NCBI GenBank assembly: GCA_023565505.1
Contig: JAIMBI010000007.1
Location: 1 to 64,000 of the forward strand
DNA: 64,000 nt
Direction of reading: 5' to 3'
From: Actinomycetes bacterium
GTDB lineage: Bacteria > Bacillota > Sulfobacillia > Sulfobacillales > JAIMBI01
Shown piece after piece: positions 9,054 through 18,789 of the stretch; position 1 is the stretch's first letter, and each line of letters opens with the position of its first letter. The notes beneath the pieces were generated by a model that was not told the DNA's origin, ran no database searches, and worked only from the letters and a program-made list of their open reading frames with translations. The position numbers were made by a program, and so were the translations under genes.

Positions 9054-10922
9054 TCAGGCCCCGGTCCCCGCCGGCAGACGGAAGCGGCTCACCAAGCCGT
9101 CCAGAGCATGCGCCAGCTCGGCGAGGGACGAGGCCGCCCGGGCGATCTCCTCGGTCGACGCGCTCATCTCTTCGGCCGCGGCCGACACCTCCTCCGTGGT
9201 GGCGGCGGTCTCCTGCGCCGTCGCGGCCACCTGGCGAATCGCCTCCGCGACGACGTCGCCGGCCGACGCCATCTCCTCGGCCGCCGTCGAATGGCTCTGG
9301 CTGACGGCGACAGCGTCGTCGACGGCGCGCACGGCCTCCCGGCTCGACGCCGCGATCTGCTGCGCCGCCCGGGTGATCTCCTGGATCTGGCCGTGCGTCG
9401 CCTCCATCGCCGCCAGGATCCGGGCCAGGGCCTGGTCCGCCTCCTGGCTCAAGGTGACCCCGGCGGCCACCTCCCGGGTCCCTTCCTCCATACTCGCCAC
9501 CACCCGGTCGGTCCCGGCCTGGATCCGCTCCACCAGCCCGGTGATCTTCTCGGCCGCCTCGCGCGACTGTTGGGCTAGGACCCGGACCGCGTCGGCCACC
9601 ACGGCGAAGCCGCGGCCGGCCTCGCCCGCCCTGGCCGCCTCGATGGCCGCGTTCAGAGCCAGGAGGTTGGTCTGGGCGGAGATGGTGGTGATCATCGCCG
9701 TGATCTCCCCCACCTCGCGCGAATGCGCTCCGAGCTCCTCCACCTTCGCCGCCGCGTCCAGCACCGTCCGCCGGATGCTGTCCATACCCGCCCGCGCCCG
9801 GTCCATGGCCTCCCGCCCACGATGGGCCAGGTCCAGGCTCTCCGTGGCCGACCCGGCCACGCTTTCGGCCCGCTCCGCCACCGTGCCGATGGCCGCCACG
9901 GTCTGGTTCAGCGTCCCGGCCACCGTGCCCAGGGCCGTCGCCTGGGCCTGAGTCCCCTCGGCCACCTGGGCGACCGCCGCCTTCAACTCCGCCGTCGACC
10001 GCGCGGCCTCCGCGGCGTGGCGGGCCTGCCGGTCGGCGCCGGCGGCCGCGTCCGTCACCGCCTGGGCCACCTGGGTGACCGCCTGCGCCGTCTGGTTGGC
10101 GCTGGCGGTCAGTTCCTCGCTCGCCGCCGCCACCTGCCGGCTTGTGTCGACCACCCGGCCGATGACGGCCCGCAGAGCCGCCAGCATGGCATTGAACGCG
10201 GCCGCCATCTCGCCGACCTCGTCCCCCGTCGCCACGTCCAGGGGATCGGCGGAAAGATCCCCTTCGGCCAGGCGACCGGCTGCCTCGGCGACCTTCCGCA
10301 CGGGCCGCACGATCGCCCCGGTCAGCAGCAAGGACACCCCCACGGCCACCACGGCGACGCCAATCGCCACCGTCCACTCCAGGACGCGGGTGAGATGCGC
10401 CGTCTGAGCATCCCGCGCCACCAGCGTCGCGACGGCCGCCTGGGCGTCCCGGTCGACTGCCGCGAGGTCGCTTTCGGCGGTGGCGCGGAGCGGCGCCGCG
10501 TCGGCCAACGTCAGGGCCGCCTGGTCGCGTTGGCCCTGCGTCGCCGCGCCGACCACCCCGTCCAGCACCCGCACGACGCTCTCCATGGCGGCCGCGGCCC
10601 GCCCCGCGGCCCCGCGCTCTGCCGGGGTCTCCGCCAGACGCGCCAGGGTGGCCACCTGCGCCTGGGCGTCCGCCCGGGCGGCGGCGTACGTGCCCGCCTG
10701 CCCGTCCTGGACCGCCCGCCGGGCCTGGTCGAGCATCTGCCAGAGATCCCGGTCGAGTTTCAGCGCCGCCACCTCGAGCGGCACCGAGTGGGCCAGGACA
10801 TCCTGGTAGTCGTGCTGGACGCCGGTCTCCCGGCTGATGCCCCACACCATGCTGCCGGCGTACAGGACGATCACGATGCCGAAGGCCCCGAGGAGCTTCG
10901 TCCCGAGCCGCCATCGCCTCAC
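9054..10922 (-). CDS. Transmembrane methyl-accepting chemotaxis protein
   Basis: A 622-residue chemoreceptor. TM1 is at 8-28 and an alpha-helical periplasmic-type sensor (30-180, four-helix-bundle-like) follows. TM2 is at 182-204 and a HAMP domain at 205-255. The long cytoplasmic signalling coiled coil carries the conserved hairpin [20 protein letters not shown]. The signal enters CheA/CheW. It starts at GTG 10922, immediately before the [14 protein letters not shown] membrane anchor. It is preceded by the degenerate GGDEF gene and followed by cheB/cheR, which act on it. Confidence 0.9.
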   Translation of the reverse strand: MRRWRLGTKLLGAFGIVIVLYAGSMVWGISRETGVQHDYQDVLAHSVPLEVAALKLDRDLWQMLDQARRAVQDGQAGTYAAARADAQAQVATLARLAETPAERGAAGRAAAAMESVVRVLDGVVGAATQGQRDQAALTLADAAPLRATAESDLAAVDRDAQAAVATLVARDAQTAHLTRVLEWTVAIGVAVVAVGVSLLLTGAIVRPVRKVAEAAGRLAEGDLSADPLDVATGDEVGEMAAAFNAMLAALRAVIGRVVDTSRQVAAASEELTASANQTAQAVTQVAQAVTDAAAGADRQARHAAEAARSTAELKAAVAQVAEGTQAQATALGTVAGTLNQTVAAIGTVAERAESVAGSATESLDLAHRGREAMDRARAGMDSIRRTVLDAAAKVEELGAHSREVGEITAMITTISAQTNLLALNAAIEAARAGEAGRGFAVVADAVRVLAQQSREAAEKITGLVERIQAGTDRVVASMEEGTREVAAGVTLSQEADQALARILAAMEATHGQIQEITRAAQQIAASSREAVRAVDDAVAVSQSHSTAAEEMASAGDVVAEAIRQVAATAQETAATTEEVSAAAEEMSASTEEIARAASSLAELAHALDGLVSRFRLPAGTGA

Positions 10923-10966
10923 CTTGTCCCCACGCTCCCTTCCCTCGTTGCCTGTCCCCTGTGCCG

Positions 10967-12142
10967 TCACGCCCCGAACCCGCGGGCCAGGCCGGCCAGC
11001 AGGCGCTCCTCGGCCAGGTCCAGCAGGTCCTCGGCCGTCTCGCCGTCGTCCGGGAACAGCGCACTGCCCACGCTCCCGGGCGGCGACCAGAACCGGAGCA
11101 GAGCCAGCCGGATGTGCTCGATCCGCCGCCGCAGCGTGTGGGGATCGATGTCGGCGAGCAGCAGGAAGGCCATGCCCGCCGGGTCCATGGCCGCCACGTC
11201 CTCCCGCCGGACCAGCGCCCGCAGCGCCCGCGTGTGGTCCCGAAGGCGGGCCGGCCACGGCCGGTCGTCGTCCGGGGCGGCCCTAAGCCGCGAGCGGACG
11301 GCGAGGACGGCCAGCCGCCCGCCGCGGCGCCCCTGGCGGGCCAGCTCCTCGCGCAGCCGGGCGCGGAAATAGGCCATGGAATGAAGTTCCGTCAGCGGAT
11401 CCACGACGGCGCCCGCGCGCCATTGCCCCACCCGGTCGACCATGGCGGCCAGAAGTGCCGCCTGCTCGGCGACCGACGCGGCCCGGGGCAGGATGCCCAT
11501 CGCCCCCGCCCGCACGGCGGCCACGGTGGCGCCGCCGCCCGGATCCCCCCAGAGCCAGATCTCGCTGTAGGCCAGGCGCGGGTCGTCGCGCAGGGTCTCG
11601 CAGAGCTCGCCGAGGAACGGGGCCACGAGTCCCGGGCGGAGCAGCAGCAGATGCGGCCGCACCAACCGGGCCATGCGGAGGATGTGGGCTTTCTCCGGAG
11701 GGACCGCCACCAGGCCGACCTCCCGGGCCGCCAGGGCCCGGGCGAGTTCGGGATCGGCGGCGTGATCGACGGTGACGACATGCGCTCCGACCGTGACCGG
11801 CACCCGATCCCCGACCGGAGGAACCCGGTCGCCCGCCGGCGCTCGGCGGGCGATGAGGCGTCCCAGCCGGTCGAGGCGGTCGACCAACTCCCGCACGTCG
11901 ACATGGTTGGCGACGCGCCCCAACCAGCCCGCGAGATCCTCCGCGGCCCGGGCGAGCTCGTCCCACCCGAGCGCGCGGCCGTAACCCTGGATCTCGTGCA
12001 GGACCACCCGGAGCTCCCGCGGTACGTAGTCCAACCAGGCGTCGGGCCCGGCCCGCGCCGCCCAACGCGCCGCCGCGTGGGCCAGGAAGGCGGCCGCCGC
12101 CTCGAGGTCGGACCAGGCTTCGGAACCGGGACGGGGAGTCAT
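10967..12142 (-). CDS. Degenerate GGDEF-domain protein
   Basis: A 391-residue protein with an N-terminal helical region (1-110; possibly Hpt-like) and a middle receiver-like segment (about 110-230; [19 protein letters not shown] and ILPRAASV). The C-terminal region starts [12 protein letters not shown], like the first motif of GGDEF domains. The position of the GGDEF signature reads [13 protein letters not shown], so it cannot be a normal cyclase. It probably binds protein partners or nucleotide. ATG 12142 overlaps the stop of the upstream response regulator (ATGA), and GGAGG lies upstream, so translation is coupled. Confidence 0.65.
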   Translation of the reverse strand: MTPRPGSEAWSDLEAAAAFLAHAAARWAARAGPDAWLDYVPRELRVVLHEIQGYGRALGWDELARAAEDLAGWLGRVANHVDVRELVDRLDRLGRLIARRAPAGDRVPPVGDRVPVTVGAHVVTVDHAADPELARALAAREVGLVAVPPEKAHILRMARLVRPHLLLLRPGLVAPFLGELCETLRDDPRLAYSEIWLWGDPGGGATVAAVRAGAMGILPRAASVAEQAALLAAMVDRVGQWRAGAVVDPLTELHSMAYFRARLREELARQGRRGGRLAVLAVRSRLRAAPDDDRPWPARLRDHTRALRALVRREDVAAMDPAGMAFLLLADIDPHTLRRRIEHIRLALLRFWSPPGSVGSALFPDDGETAEDLLDLAEERLLAGLARGFGA

Positions 12143-12849
12143 CGGCTCGTCCTCCGATACAACGCCGGCCGACGGTCCCGCAGGCGATAACCGAAGCCGG
12201 GAACCGTCTCGATGGGGGTCTCCTGGAACTTCTCCCAGAACTTTTTGCGGATGCGGGCCACGGTGGCGTCCACGGTGCGCAGCTCGAGGTCCAGAGCCTC
12301 GATGCCCCACACCCGGTCGAGCAGCGTCTCCCGAGGGATGACCACGCCCGGCGACTGGGCCAGGGTCTGCAGCAGCTGGAACTCCCGCGATGTCAGATCC
12401 ACCGGCTCGCCCCGGAAGTACACCGTACGTCGGTCCGGGTCGACGATCACCTCGACGTCCCGCTCGGCCACGGGACGGGGTGCCCGGACCCAGTACGCCA
12501 ACCGCTCCAGGAAGTGACTCACGTGCAGCGGCTTGGGGAGCGATTCGTTGGCTCCGGCGTAGACGGCGGCCAGTTGGTAGACCTCGTCCGATCCGTCGGC
12601 CAGGGCCACGATGGGGACGCCGCTGGCCGCCGACCGAAACCGGTGGCACGCGGAAAAGCCCGGCAGGTCCTTGATCCACAAATCCAACACCACGGCGTCG
12701 AACCCCCCCGCGTCGAGGGCTCGCAGTCCCTCCGCGCCCGTGGCCACGTCGACCACGGTGAATCCGTGATGGGTGAGCACCAGCTTCAGGGCCTCGCGGT
12801 AGGTCGGGTCACCCGACACCCACAAGACCCCCGATGCTCGCGACCCCAT
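12139..12849 (-). CDS. OmpR/PhoB-family response regulator
   Basis: 236 residues. The receiver domain (7-118) has acceptor Asp56 in VVLDLWIKDLPG and Lys in SLPKPLH. The usual acidic pair near the N-terminus is reduced to one Asp (VSGDP), so phosphorylation could be atypical. The C-terminal winged helix (about 130-228) contains LTSREFQLLQTLAQSPG, RVWG and TVDATVARIRKKF...ETVPGFGYRL, typical of DNA-binding OmpR members. No partner histidine kinase is adjacent. ATG 12849 has GAGAGGAGG 11 nt upstream. It heads the minus-strand cluster running into the chemoreceptor and cheBR. Confidence 0.85.
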   Translation of the reverse strand: MGSRASGVLWVSGDPTYREALKLVLTHHGFTVVDVATGAEGLRALDAGGFDAVVLDLWIKDLPGFSACHRFRSAASGVPIVALADGSDEVYQLAAVYAGANESLPKPLHVSHFLERLAYWVRAPRPVAERDVEVIVDPDRRTVYFRGEPVDLTSREFQLLQTLAQSPGVVIPRETLLDRVWGIEALDLELRTVDATVARIRKKFWEKFQETPIETVPGFGYRLRDRRPALYRRTSR

Positions 12850-13779
12850 GCGCCGTCGGTGCCTCCTCTCGACTTCCACCATGACTGTCACAGATGACAC
12901 GGTGATGGCACTTCTTTGACGAACCGCCGCGATTTTTGTCGCAGCGTCGTCAAGGACCCATCCGGCACGGAATCGGCAAAACCCTTTTTCGGGGCGGCTT
13001 TGTCCTGCGCCGCTCCTGTGCCTCCGGGTCGCAAGCCCCCGACCGGCCTCCTGCCGCGCCACCCTCCGCAGCTCGTGCGCCGGCGGCGGCGTTCCGCCCG
13101 CCCTCTGGGGCTGACGGGTGCGCCGGACCCGTCCGCCAGGGGTCCCGCGCTGCGTCGGCCCCGCCATGCTGGAGCCGCACGATGCAGCGCCGCGGGGCAA
13201 GCTGCCCCACACGTTCTCACGTTCTGGCGATACACAGGGGAGTCTTGGCCGAACGGGGAGCAGCCGTGCGTCCGCCGCGCCGCGCCCTGGTCCCCGACGG
13301 CCCGGCAGCGTCAACAAGGCGAAGCGGGACGGGGCGAACCGGCCGTGAACCAGGACGCCGGCCGCTATGCCGGGATGCGGTGCCGCGCCGGGGCCGCGGC
13401 TAGGCGCCAGGCCCGGGATTCGGCGTCAAGCCCGGCCTGCGTAGCACTCATGGGCTCCGACACGGACCCGACCGGCGAGCGTCCGATTGCCCGGAGTTCG
13501 GATCCCCGGGCCGCGCGGGAAGGCGACCGGAACCCCCGGACGGGCCAGGTCCCCAGGCCGCGGGGCACCCCGACGCCGCGCCGAGGGGAAAGGCACGGCC
13601 TGCCCGAGGGGGAGCCGGTCGGCGTGAAGGGACGGCCGAAATGGGAGCACGCCGAGCCCTCCGGATCGTCTTCCGGACCAGCAGGCCACGATGCCGCTTT
13701 CATCGGCTCGACGGCGACCCCCTTTACGGTCGTGGGCGAAGCGCGAGGTCGCAGCGCCAGGCTTGAGTTCGACGTGAGG
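12850..13779. other. Long intergenic region without recognisable gene
   Basis: About 0.9 kb. The first 60 bp hold nested TGAC/TGTCA dyads (12882-12899) next to the response regulator. The remainder is GC-rich with no family-like translation in any frame; possible open frames are arginine/proline-rich and look non-coding. It ends at the candidate left end of the IS1634-type element. Confidence 0.45.
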
Positions 13780-13824
13780 GTTGCAAAAATGGCGTCCTGA
13801 TGCGGATCCCGTGACGCCGTGGCA

Positions 13825-15414
13825 CTACCGCGGCGCGATGCTGGGCGGGAGGGCCACCCCGGCCACCCGGAAGGCAGCCGCGGCTTCCCCGACCAGGGGC
13901 GTGCGGCACAGGTACGCTTGGTCGTTGACCGTCAGCGGCACCGCCTGCACCCGCTCGAGGTCCGCGAGCACGGTCCGGGTCGACGCCGTGACCCCGGCGT
14001 CCCGGAGCAACCGCTGCAAGGTGTACTCCAACACCAGCGCGAGGACACAGACCGTCACATGGCCCCGAATGCGGGCGTCGGTCCAGTGAAACATCGGCCG
14101 CAGATCCAGCTGGCTCTTCAGGGTCCGGAACGCCCGTTCAATCTGCCACGCCTGCTTGTACGCGGCGACCACCTCCGCGCGAGGCAGGCGGGTGTTCGTG
14201 CGGAGCACGAACTTCCCATCATACCGGGCGTCCTCGCGAAAGGCCCGCTCGTTGAGCCGCACGGTCGTGCCGTCGGTGACCACATAGCGCCGATACCCCT
14301 TCAGCAAGGGGCGCACCGACCCGCGGGCGATCGCGGCGGTCAGTTGGTCCCGCAAGGCTTGGCGGAGGGCGGCATCCTCGGTCGCCCGCTCCGGGTTGTA
14401 GGCCAGGATGAGCCGGTCGCCCTGCGGCCCCGAGGCTTCTTTCAAGCCCAGGGCCCGGGTGCCGTCGGCCCGGCGGACCCATTGGTACCGTCCCCGTTGG
14501 CGCAGCACCGCATCGACGCCCCGGCGCCGGCGCACCGGTTGGCCCAGGATGTATTCCCACCTCGCGGCGACCAGCCAATCCACGAGATGCGGCGCCAGCA
14601 TGCCGCGGTCGCCCACCACAATCAGCCGCGTGATGGGCCACCGCGCCTTCAGGTCCTGCAGGGCTGCGGCCATCGCTTGGTGGTCCACGGTCGCCCCCGG
14701 AAACACCCAGTGACCCACGGGCAGGCCATCGCGGGTCATCAACAAGCCCAGCAGCAACTGCTGGCGATCCGGGCGCCGGTCCTTGCTGTACCCTCGCTGG
14801 GCCAAGGGGGTGCGGGGGTGGCCCACGAAGTACGTCGACGTGGTGTCAAAAAACACCAAGTCGAGTTCTAGATGAAAGAGATCCCGATATCCGTCGAAGA
14901 TCACCCGTTCCAGCTCGGGCCCCACCTCCGCCAACACGTCGAGCCCCCGATAGAGATGGTGGAGGTCGAGCGCGGCCCACCGGGGTTCCCAGACGGTCGG
15001 CAGCCACGCGAGCATCCCCCGCTTGCTCTGCGGGTCCGCCAAGCGGTTGACCACCATGGCGAAGATCGCTTCATCCAAAGGCACCGTGTGCCCCGCCTGC
15101 TGGACGAGCTGCCGCAGGCGGGGTCCCAGGCCGAGCCGCTCCCACAGCGCCCGGGCGACGAGGACGAGGCCCCAGGCCCGGCCGGCGTCCGCCGCAATGG
15201 CCGACAGGGCTTCGATGACCTGCAGGCGCGGGGCAAACTGGGCCAAGCTCTGCACGAGGCGGTCCAACCCGCCGGCGGCGAGGTCGTCCAGGCGACCCAA
15301 GGTGGCCACGACCCGTTGGCGGGGGCGCCCGTTAACCCGGACGGATTCGACGAGCTGGAGATAGCGGCGGACTGAGCCGTCTTTGTTGGTCTGGGTTTTG
15401 AGCCGGGCAAACAT
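13825..15414 (-). CDS. IS1634-family (IS4-type DDE) transposase
   Basis: A 529-residue transposase, apparently intact. The N-terminus has the family start (MFARLKTQTNKDG...RYLQLVESVR...RQRVVATLGRLDDL). The catalytic domain includes LVFFDTTSTYFVG (first Asp), LIVVGDRGMLAP (second Asp) and YKQAWQIERAFRTLKSQLDLRPMFHWTDARIRGHV (Glu, Y-2R-like region). The length is normal for IS1634/ISL members. It should catalyse excision and insertion of its element. Confidence 0.92.
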   Translation of the reverse strand: MFARLKTQTNKDGSVRRYLQLVESVRVNGRPRQRVVATLGRLDDLAAGGLDRLVQSLAQFAPRLQVIEALSAIAADAGRAWGLVLVARALWERLGLGPRLRQLVQQAGHTVPLDEAIFAMVVNRLADPQSKRGMLAWLPTVWEPRWAALDLHHLYRGLDVLAEVGPELERVIFDGYRDLFHLELDLVFFDTTSTYFVGHPRTPLAQRGYSKDRRPDRQQLLLGLLMTRDGLPVGHWVFPGATVDHQAMAAALQDLKARWPITRLIVVGDRGMLAPHLVDWLVAARWEYILGQPVRRRRGVDAVLRQRGRYQWVRRADGTRALGLKEASGPQGDRLILAYNPERATEDAALRQALRDQLTAAIARGSVRPLLKGYRRYVVTDGTTVRLNERAFREDARYDGKFVLRTNTRLPRAEVVAAYKQAWQIERAFRTLKSQLDLRPMFHWTDARIRGHVTVCVLALVLEYTLQRLLRDAGVTASTRTVLADLERVQAVPLTVNDQAYLCRTPLVGEAAAAFRVAGVALPPSIAPR

Positions 15415-15529
15415 GGCACTTTCATAATACCCATAAAAACCCCATCCGTAAAGGGCAATCAGGCTCGATCCGTGGCACTACGCTCGCGGCTCACTGGGGG
15501 CGGGTCGGGCCGGCGAAAGCGCATCAGCA

Positions 15530-15565
15530 CGCCCTTTTCTCGTGCCACTTCCCGCTGAAAGGGCG
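15530..15565. repeat. Inverted repeat near IS right end
   Basis: CGCCCTTT (15530-15537) and AAAGGGCG (15558-15565) are perfect 8-bp arms around a 20-nt loop, followed by TTTT on the plus strand. It may be part of the IS terminus or a weak terminator. Confidence 0.4.
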
Positions 15566-15574
15566 TTTTGCTGT

Positions 15575-16005
15575 CAAACTCGAGCCAGGCAGACATTCCG
15601 CGTCAGGCGCCGTCTGTGGAGGGCGGCTGTCGTCCTCCGCTGCCTGGGGCACGCCGTATGCCCGGGGCCGCTACGAACCGCAAGGGCGAGAAGATCTGGG
15701 ACCGGCGGGCGTCAGGTAGGGATGAGGCTTCTCGCGGCACCGTGTGCAGCGCGAAGGAGGGGGCCGGCGAACGAGGCGTCCTGCGTAGGCGGGGGCGCAG
15801 CAGACTGGAGACCAAGGACGGCAGCCCGGCGCGCCACGCCCCGAAGCCGGTCTGGCCGGGAGGTGGCAGGGGGCACCGGATGCCTTGCGGGTCCCCGCGG
15901 TCCCGGCTGGAGCCCCGCCCATCGGGGGTAACCCCTGACCTCGCCGCAAAAACAACCGAGCGGAGCGGTCACCCGCCTCCGCCCGGTCCTTGACGATAGG
16001 CCCGG
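15575..16005. other. Intergenic region, no gene seen
   Basis: Between the IS right end and the small secreted-protein gene. Translations in all frames are low-complexity, and I found no RNA or regulatory element beyond the inverted repeat at its left edge. Confidence 0.4.
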
Positions 16006-16434
16006 CTAATCCGCTTCGTGGGCAGCCGACACCTCGGCGTCGGGTCCGCCGCTGGTCTGGACCTCTTGGCTTCCCGGACCCTGCTGCAGGTCCGGACCGC
16101 TCGCCGTGTCCGTCTCCACGGCGGTATTCCGGTCGGGGAGACCGTCGTTGACATCGGGACCCTGCTGGACGTTGGCACCCGACTGCACGTTCGGGCCGAG
16201 GTCCGGGCTGTTGGCGGTCCCGTTGGGCTCCCCGACGGCGGTAGGATTCTCATTCGACGTTACGGTGCGGGATGCCGAGCCGGTCGCATCCCCGGCCGTC
16301 GACGGGTTGACGGGCGTCGTGACGACCGGCCCGTGCGCAGCGGCCGGGGTGGTGGCCGCATAAACCCACGGCCCCCCGACGAGGGCGGCCAGTCCCAACG
16401 ATACGGCGACGAGGCGGCCGGACACGTTCAGCAT
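16006..16434 (-). CDS. Small secreted acidic Asn/Gly-rich protein
   Basis: 142 residues, unknown function. Residues 1-26 form a clear signal peptide (hydrophobic VAVSLGLAALVGGPWVYA, ending in an AxA-like site). The mature part is hydrophilic and acidic, with short repeats of G-P/A-N-V-Q type (LGPNVQSGANVQQGPDVNDG) and many Thr/Pro/Asn. No catalytic motif is visible. Ribosome binding site AAGGAAG lies upstream of ATG 16434. It is next to, and in the same direction as, the two-component pair, which may control it. The upstream leader carries a 12-bp tandem repeat. Confidence 0.65.
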   Translation of the reverse strand: MLNVSGRLVAVSLGLAALVGGPWVYAATTPAAAHGPVVTTPVNPSTAGDATGSASRTVTSNENPTAVGEPNGTANSPDLGPNVQSGANVQQGPDVNDGLPDRNTAVETDTASGPDLQQGPGSQEVQTSGGPDAEVSAAHEAD

Positions 16435-16454
16435 GGCTATCGTAGCTTCCTTGC

Positions 16455-16490
16455 TAAGATGGGCGCTAAGATGGGCTCAGATGGGCGCGG
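16455..16490. repeat. Three 12-bp tandem repeats in leader of the secreted-protein gene
   Basis: TAAGATGGGCGC (16455-16466), TAAGATGGGCTC (16467-16478) and a degenerate AGATGGGCGCGG (16479-16490) lie head-to-tail 20-56 bp upstream of the start codon. Helical-turn spacing of about 12 bp fits a repeated DNA-binding site or an RNA leader element. Confidence 0.6.
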
Positions 16491-16645
16491 ATGCCCTGAG
16501 ATCCCGGGCCCCGCCAGGGATGGTGACCCGGGGGACGGCCCTATGCCTGGACCAGCTACTGCCGATGATGCCGGGACATCCTGGCGGCAGCCTGACATGG
16601 CCCTGATCATTACCTGTCCGTTCTGACCCGGAAGGGGATCCCCCG

Positions 16646-18046
16646 TCAGGAGAGACGGATAGAGTCGTCGCGCGGCAGAACGAGGACGACCACGGCGCCA
16701 CCTTCCGGTCGGTTGAAGGCCAGCGCGTCGCCGCCGTGGCGGGCCACAATGGTGCGAACGAGGGAGAGGCCGAGGCCGGCTCCGGTGCTGGACGGCCCTT
16801 TCACGAACGGGTCGAACGCGGCGGGCAGCAGATCCGGAGGAAAGCCGGGGCCCGTGTCGCTCACCTCGAGCCGCACGGTCAGATCCGTCGGGCCGGCCTC
16901 CCAGGTCAGGATCATCCGGGCGTCGGATCCTCCGTGGCGGCGTGTGTAGGCGGACAAGATGGACCGCGCCTCGAACAGGAGGTCGCGGTCCACCCGGACG
17001 CTCACGTCGGGGCCCGGCACCACCTCAACCGGAACGTCGGCCATCTGGCGCCAAGCCTCGCACAGTTCGGCCACCGGCACCGGCTCGGGTCGGAAGTCTT
17101 CCTCACCCTCGACTGCCGCAAGCCGGAGTACGGCGTCGACCGTGCTTTGCAGACGCCGGAGCTGGCGGTGAATCTCCTCCAGCCCCTCCCGCACCAGCGC
17201 CGGGTCCTCACGCGCCCAGCGGGTCAGCAGGCCGCTGTAGCCGAGGGCCGTCGCCAGCGGCGTGCGGAGCTGGTGGGACGCCTGGGCGACGACCAGCGCT
17301 TGACGGGCGAAGCTTTCCTCCAGGCGTCCGAGCATTTGGTTGACACTGGCCTGCAGCGCACTCACCTCGTCGCCCACGGGATCCTCGGGAAGCCGCCGGG
17401 AGAGATCCCGCCCCCCGGCGATGCGGGCCGTCGCCCGAGTCAGGCGCGTCAGGCGGCGGAGCATGCCGAATGTCACCCACGCGGTGACGAGCGATGACAG
17501 TAGAAGAATGCTACCGCCCACTTCCAGCAAGCTTCGGCCGACGGCGTCAATGGTCGTGACCAAGCTTTGGACCGAGACGGCCACCGCCACGTGTCCCACC
17601 GTCCTGCCCCGGACGATGACGGGGCTCACCGCTTCGACGGCCAACCCGGTGGGGAGCCTCACCAGTGGGCCCGACACACCGTACAACGGCAGCGCGCCCC
17701 AGGTAAGGACCCTCCGGGGCGGGACCGCCGCCGGCAGATTGGCCCGACCGAGGTTGGCTGACTTCTGAGCCACCGCGGTCCCCTGGAAGATCTCGAGCGC
17801 CACCCCGGGATGGCGGGCGGCCGCCAGCATGCCGGGGTCGTCCAGCGACAGGTGCTCCACCGGATTGCCCGGATCCGACGCGAGCCACGCCGTGCGCCGG
17901 GCGATGGTGGCGGCCAGCCGTACGTCTTGGGCAAGCGCCGAGCGGGCAAGGCCCCACAGCTGGCTTCCGCCGAGAAGCACCAGGGCGGCCGTCGTCACCG
18001 TCATGTACGCCAGGACCAAGCGGCCCGGGAGGCCCAGGCGCCTCAT
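16646..18046 (-). CDS. Membrane sensor histidine kinase
   Basis: 466 residues. TM1 is at 9-31, an extracytoplasmic sensor at about 32-165, TM2 at about 172-198, then HAMP, HisKA and HATPase domains. The H-box is ASHQLRTPLATALGY, the G1 box DTGPGFPPDLLPAAFDPF and the G2 box GAGLGLSLVRTIVARHGG. The N-box normally reads NLLxNAxR; here it is ARSILSAYTRRHG with serine in place of the magnesium-binding asparagine, so ATP handling may be altered. ATG 18046 overlaps the stop of the response regulator gene (ATGA), so the two are co-translated. Confidence 0.88.
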   Translation of the reverse strand: MRRLGLPGRLVLAYMTVTTAALVLLGGSQLWGLARSALAQDVRLAATIARRTAWLASDPGNPVEHLSLDDPGMLAAARHPGVALEIFQGTAVAQKSANLGRANLPAAVPPRRVLTWGALPLYGVSGPLVRLPTGLAVEAVSPVIVRGRTVGHVAVAVSVQSLVTTIDAVGRSLLEVGGSILLLSSLVTAWVTFGMLRRLTRLTRATARIAGGRDLSRRLPEDPVGDEVSALQASVNQMLGRLEESFARQALVVAQASHQLRTPLATALGYSGLLTRWAREDPALVREGLEEIHRQLRRLQSTVDAVLRLAAVEGEEDFRPEPVPVAELCEAWRQMADVPVEVVPGPDVSVRVDRDLLFEARSILSAYTRRHGGSDARMILTWEAGPTDLTVRLEVSDTGPGFPPDLLPAAFDPFVKGPSSTGAGLGLSLVRTIVARHGGDALAFNRPEGGAVVVLVLPRDDSIRLS

Positions 18047-18789
18047 GGGCGGCCAGGGGTTCGGTCCGAACGGATCACGTAGCCGATCCCGCGGACCGTC
18101 TCGATGCGAAGGGCACTGCCGACCTCCGCCAACCGGCGACGGAGGCGGCTGACGGTGACCTCGACCAGGTTTCCCCCGGTCGCGGGTTCGAATCCCCACA
18201 CCCGGTCGAGCAGGGTGTCGCGGGACTGCACCCAATCCCGATGCAGCAGAAGGAACTCCAGGAGGCGAAACTCAAGGGGCGGCAGCTCGAGCGGCCGGCC
18301 GGCCGCCTCGACCCGATGCTGGTCCCGAAAGAGCACGACGTCGGCCACCGCCAGGACCCGGCCCTGGGCGGACAGACCGACTCGGCGGCGGAAGACGGCG
18401 CGGATGCGGGCCGCCAGTTCCTCGATGCGGACCGGCTTGACCAGGTAGTCGTCGGCCCCGATATCGAGGGCGGCGACGATGTCGGGCGTCTGCCCGCGTG
18501 CGGTCACCATGATCACGGCGACATCGGACGCCTCGCGGATGCGCGGCAGCACTTCGATGCCGCTTAGATCCGGCAGCATCACGTCGAGCAGGACGCAGTC
18601 GATGCCCCCCTGGCGCACGCGGTCGATGGTTTCCCGTCCCCGCCCCGTCGTCTCGACGCTCATCCCCGCATGGGCCAGTTCGAGGAACAGGACGCGGGCG
18701 AGGGACACCTCGTCTTCGACCACGAGGACCTGGATGCTTTCCGCCTCCTGCTTCGGTCGTCGTCGGGCCGAAACCGCGTGAGGCGCCAT
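18043..18789 (-). CDS. OmpR-family response regulator
   Basis: About 248 residues if ATG 18789 is used; the GTG at 18819 is also in frame, and neither has a clear ribosome binding site. Homology starts at IQVLVVEDEVSL. The receiver has acceptor Asp69 in VLLDVMLPDLSG and a Lys in YLVKPVRIEEL. The winged-helix domain has LELPPLEFRLLEFLLLH, RVWGFEP and VEVTVSRLRRRL...TVRGIGYVIR. It pairs with the downstream kinase through a 4-bp ATGA overlap. Targets are unknown; the neighbouring secreted protein is a candidate. Confidence 0.88.
   Translation of the reverse strand: MAPHAVSARRRPKQEAESIQVLVVEDEVSLARVLFLELAHAGMSVETTGRGRETIDRVRQGGIDCVLLDVMLPDLSGIEVLPRIREASDVAVIMVTARGQTPDIVAALDIGADDYLVKPVRIEELAARIRAVFRRRVGLSAQGRVLAVADVVLFRDQHRVEAAGRPLELPPLEFRLLEFLLLHRDWVQSRDTLLDRVWGFEPATGGNLVEVTVSRLRRRLAEVGSALRIETVRGIGYVIRSDRTPGRP

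Larger units (their letters stand above)
13780..15574 (-). mobile_element. IS1634-family insertion sequence
   Basis: The transposase gene plus flanks. Candidate terminal inverted repeats are imperfect: GCAAAAatggcg near 13784 on the left, and the complement of a GCAAAAcgccct stretch around 15570 on the right. A 12-bp direct repeat CCGTGGCACTAC occurs at 13817-13828 and 15470-15481, just outside or at the edges of the coding part. The boundaries are uncertain; about 1.8 kb agrees with the family. Confidence 0.5.

Noticed and set aside
18181-18200. tRNA T-loop-like sequence GGTTCGAATCCCC
   Set aside because: It lies inside the winged-helix part of the OmpR regulator gene, and no acceptor, D or anticodon arm can be folded around it.
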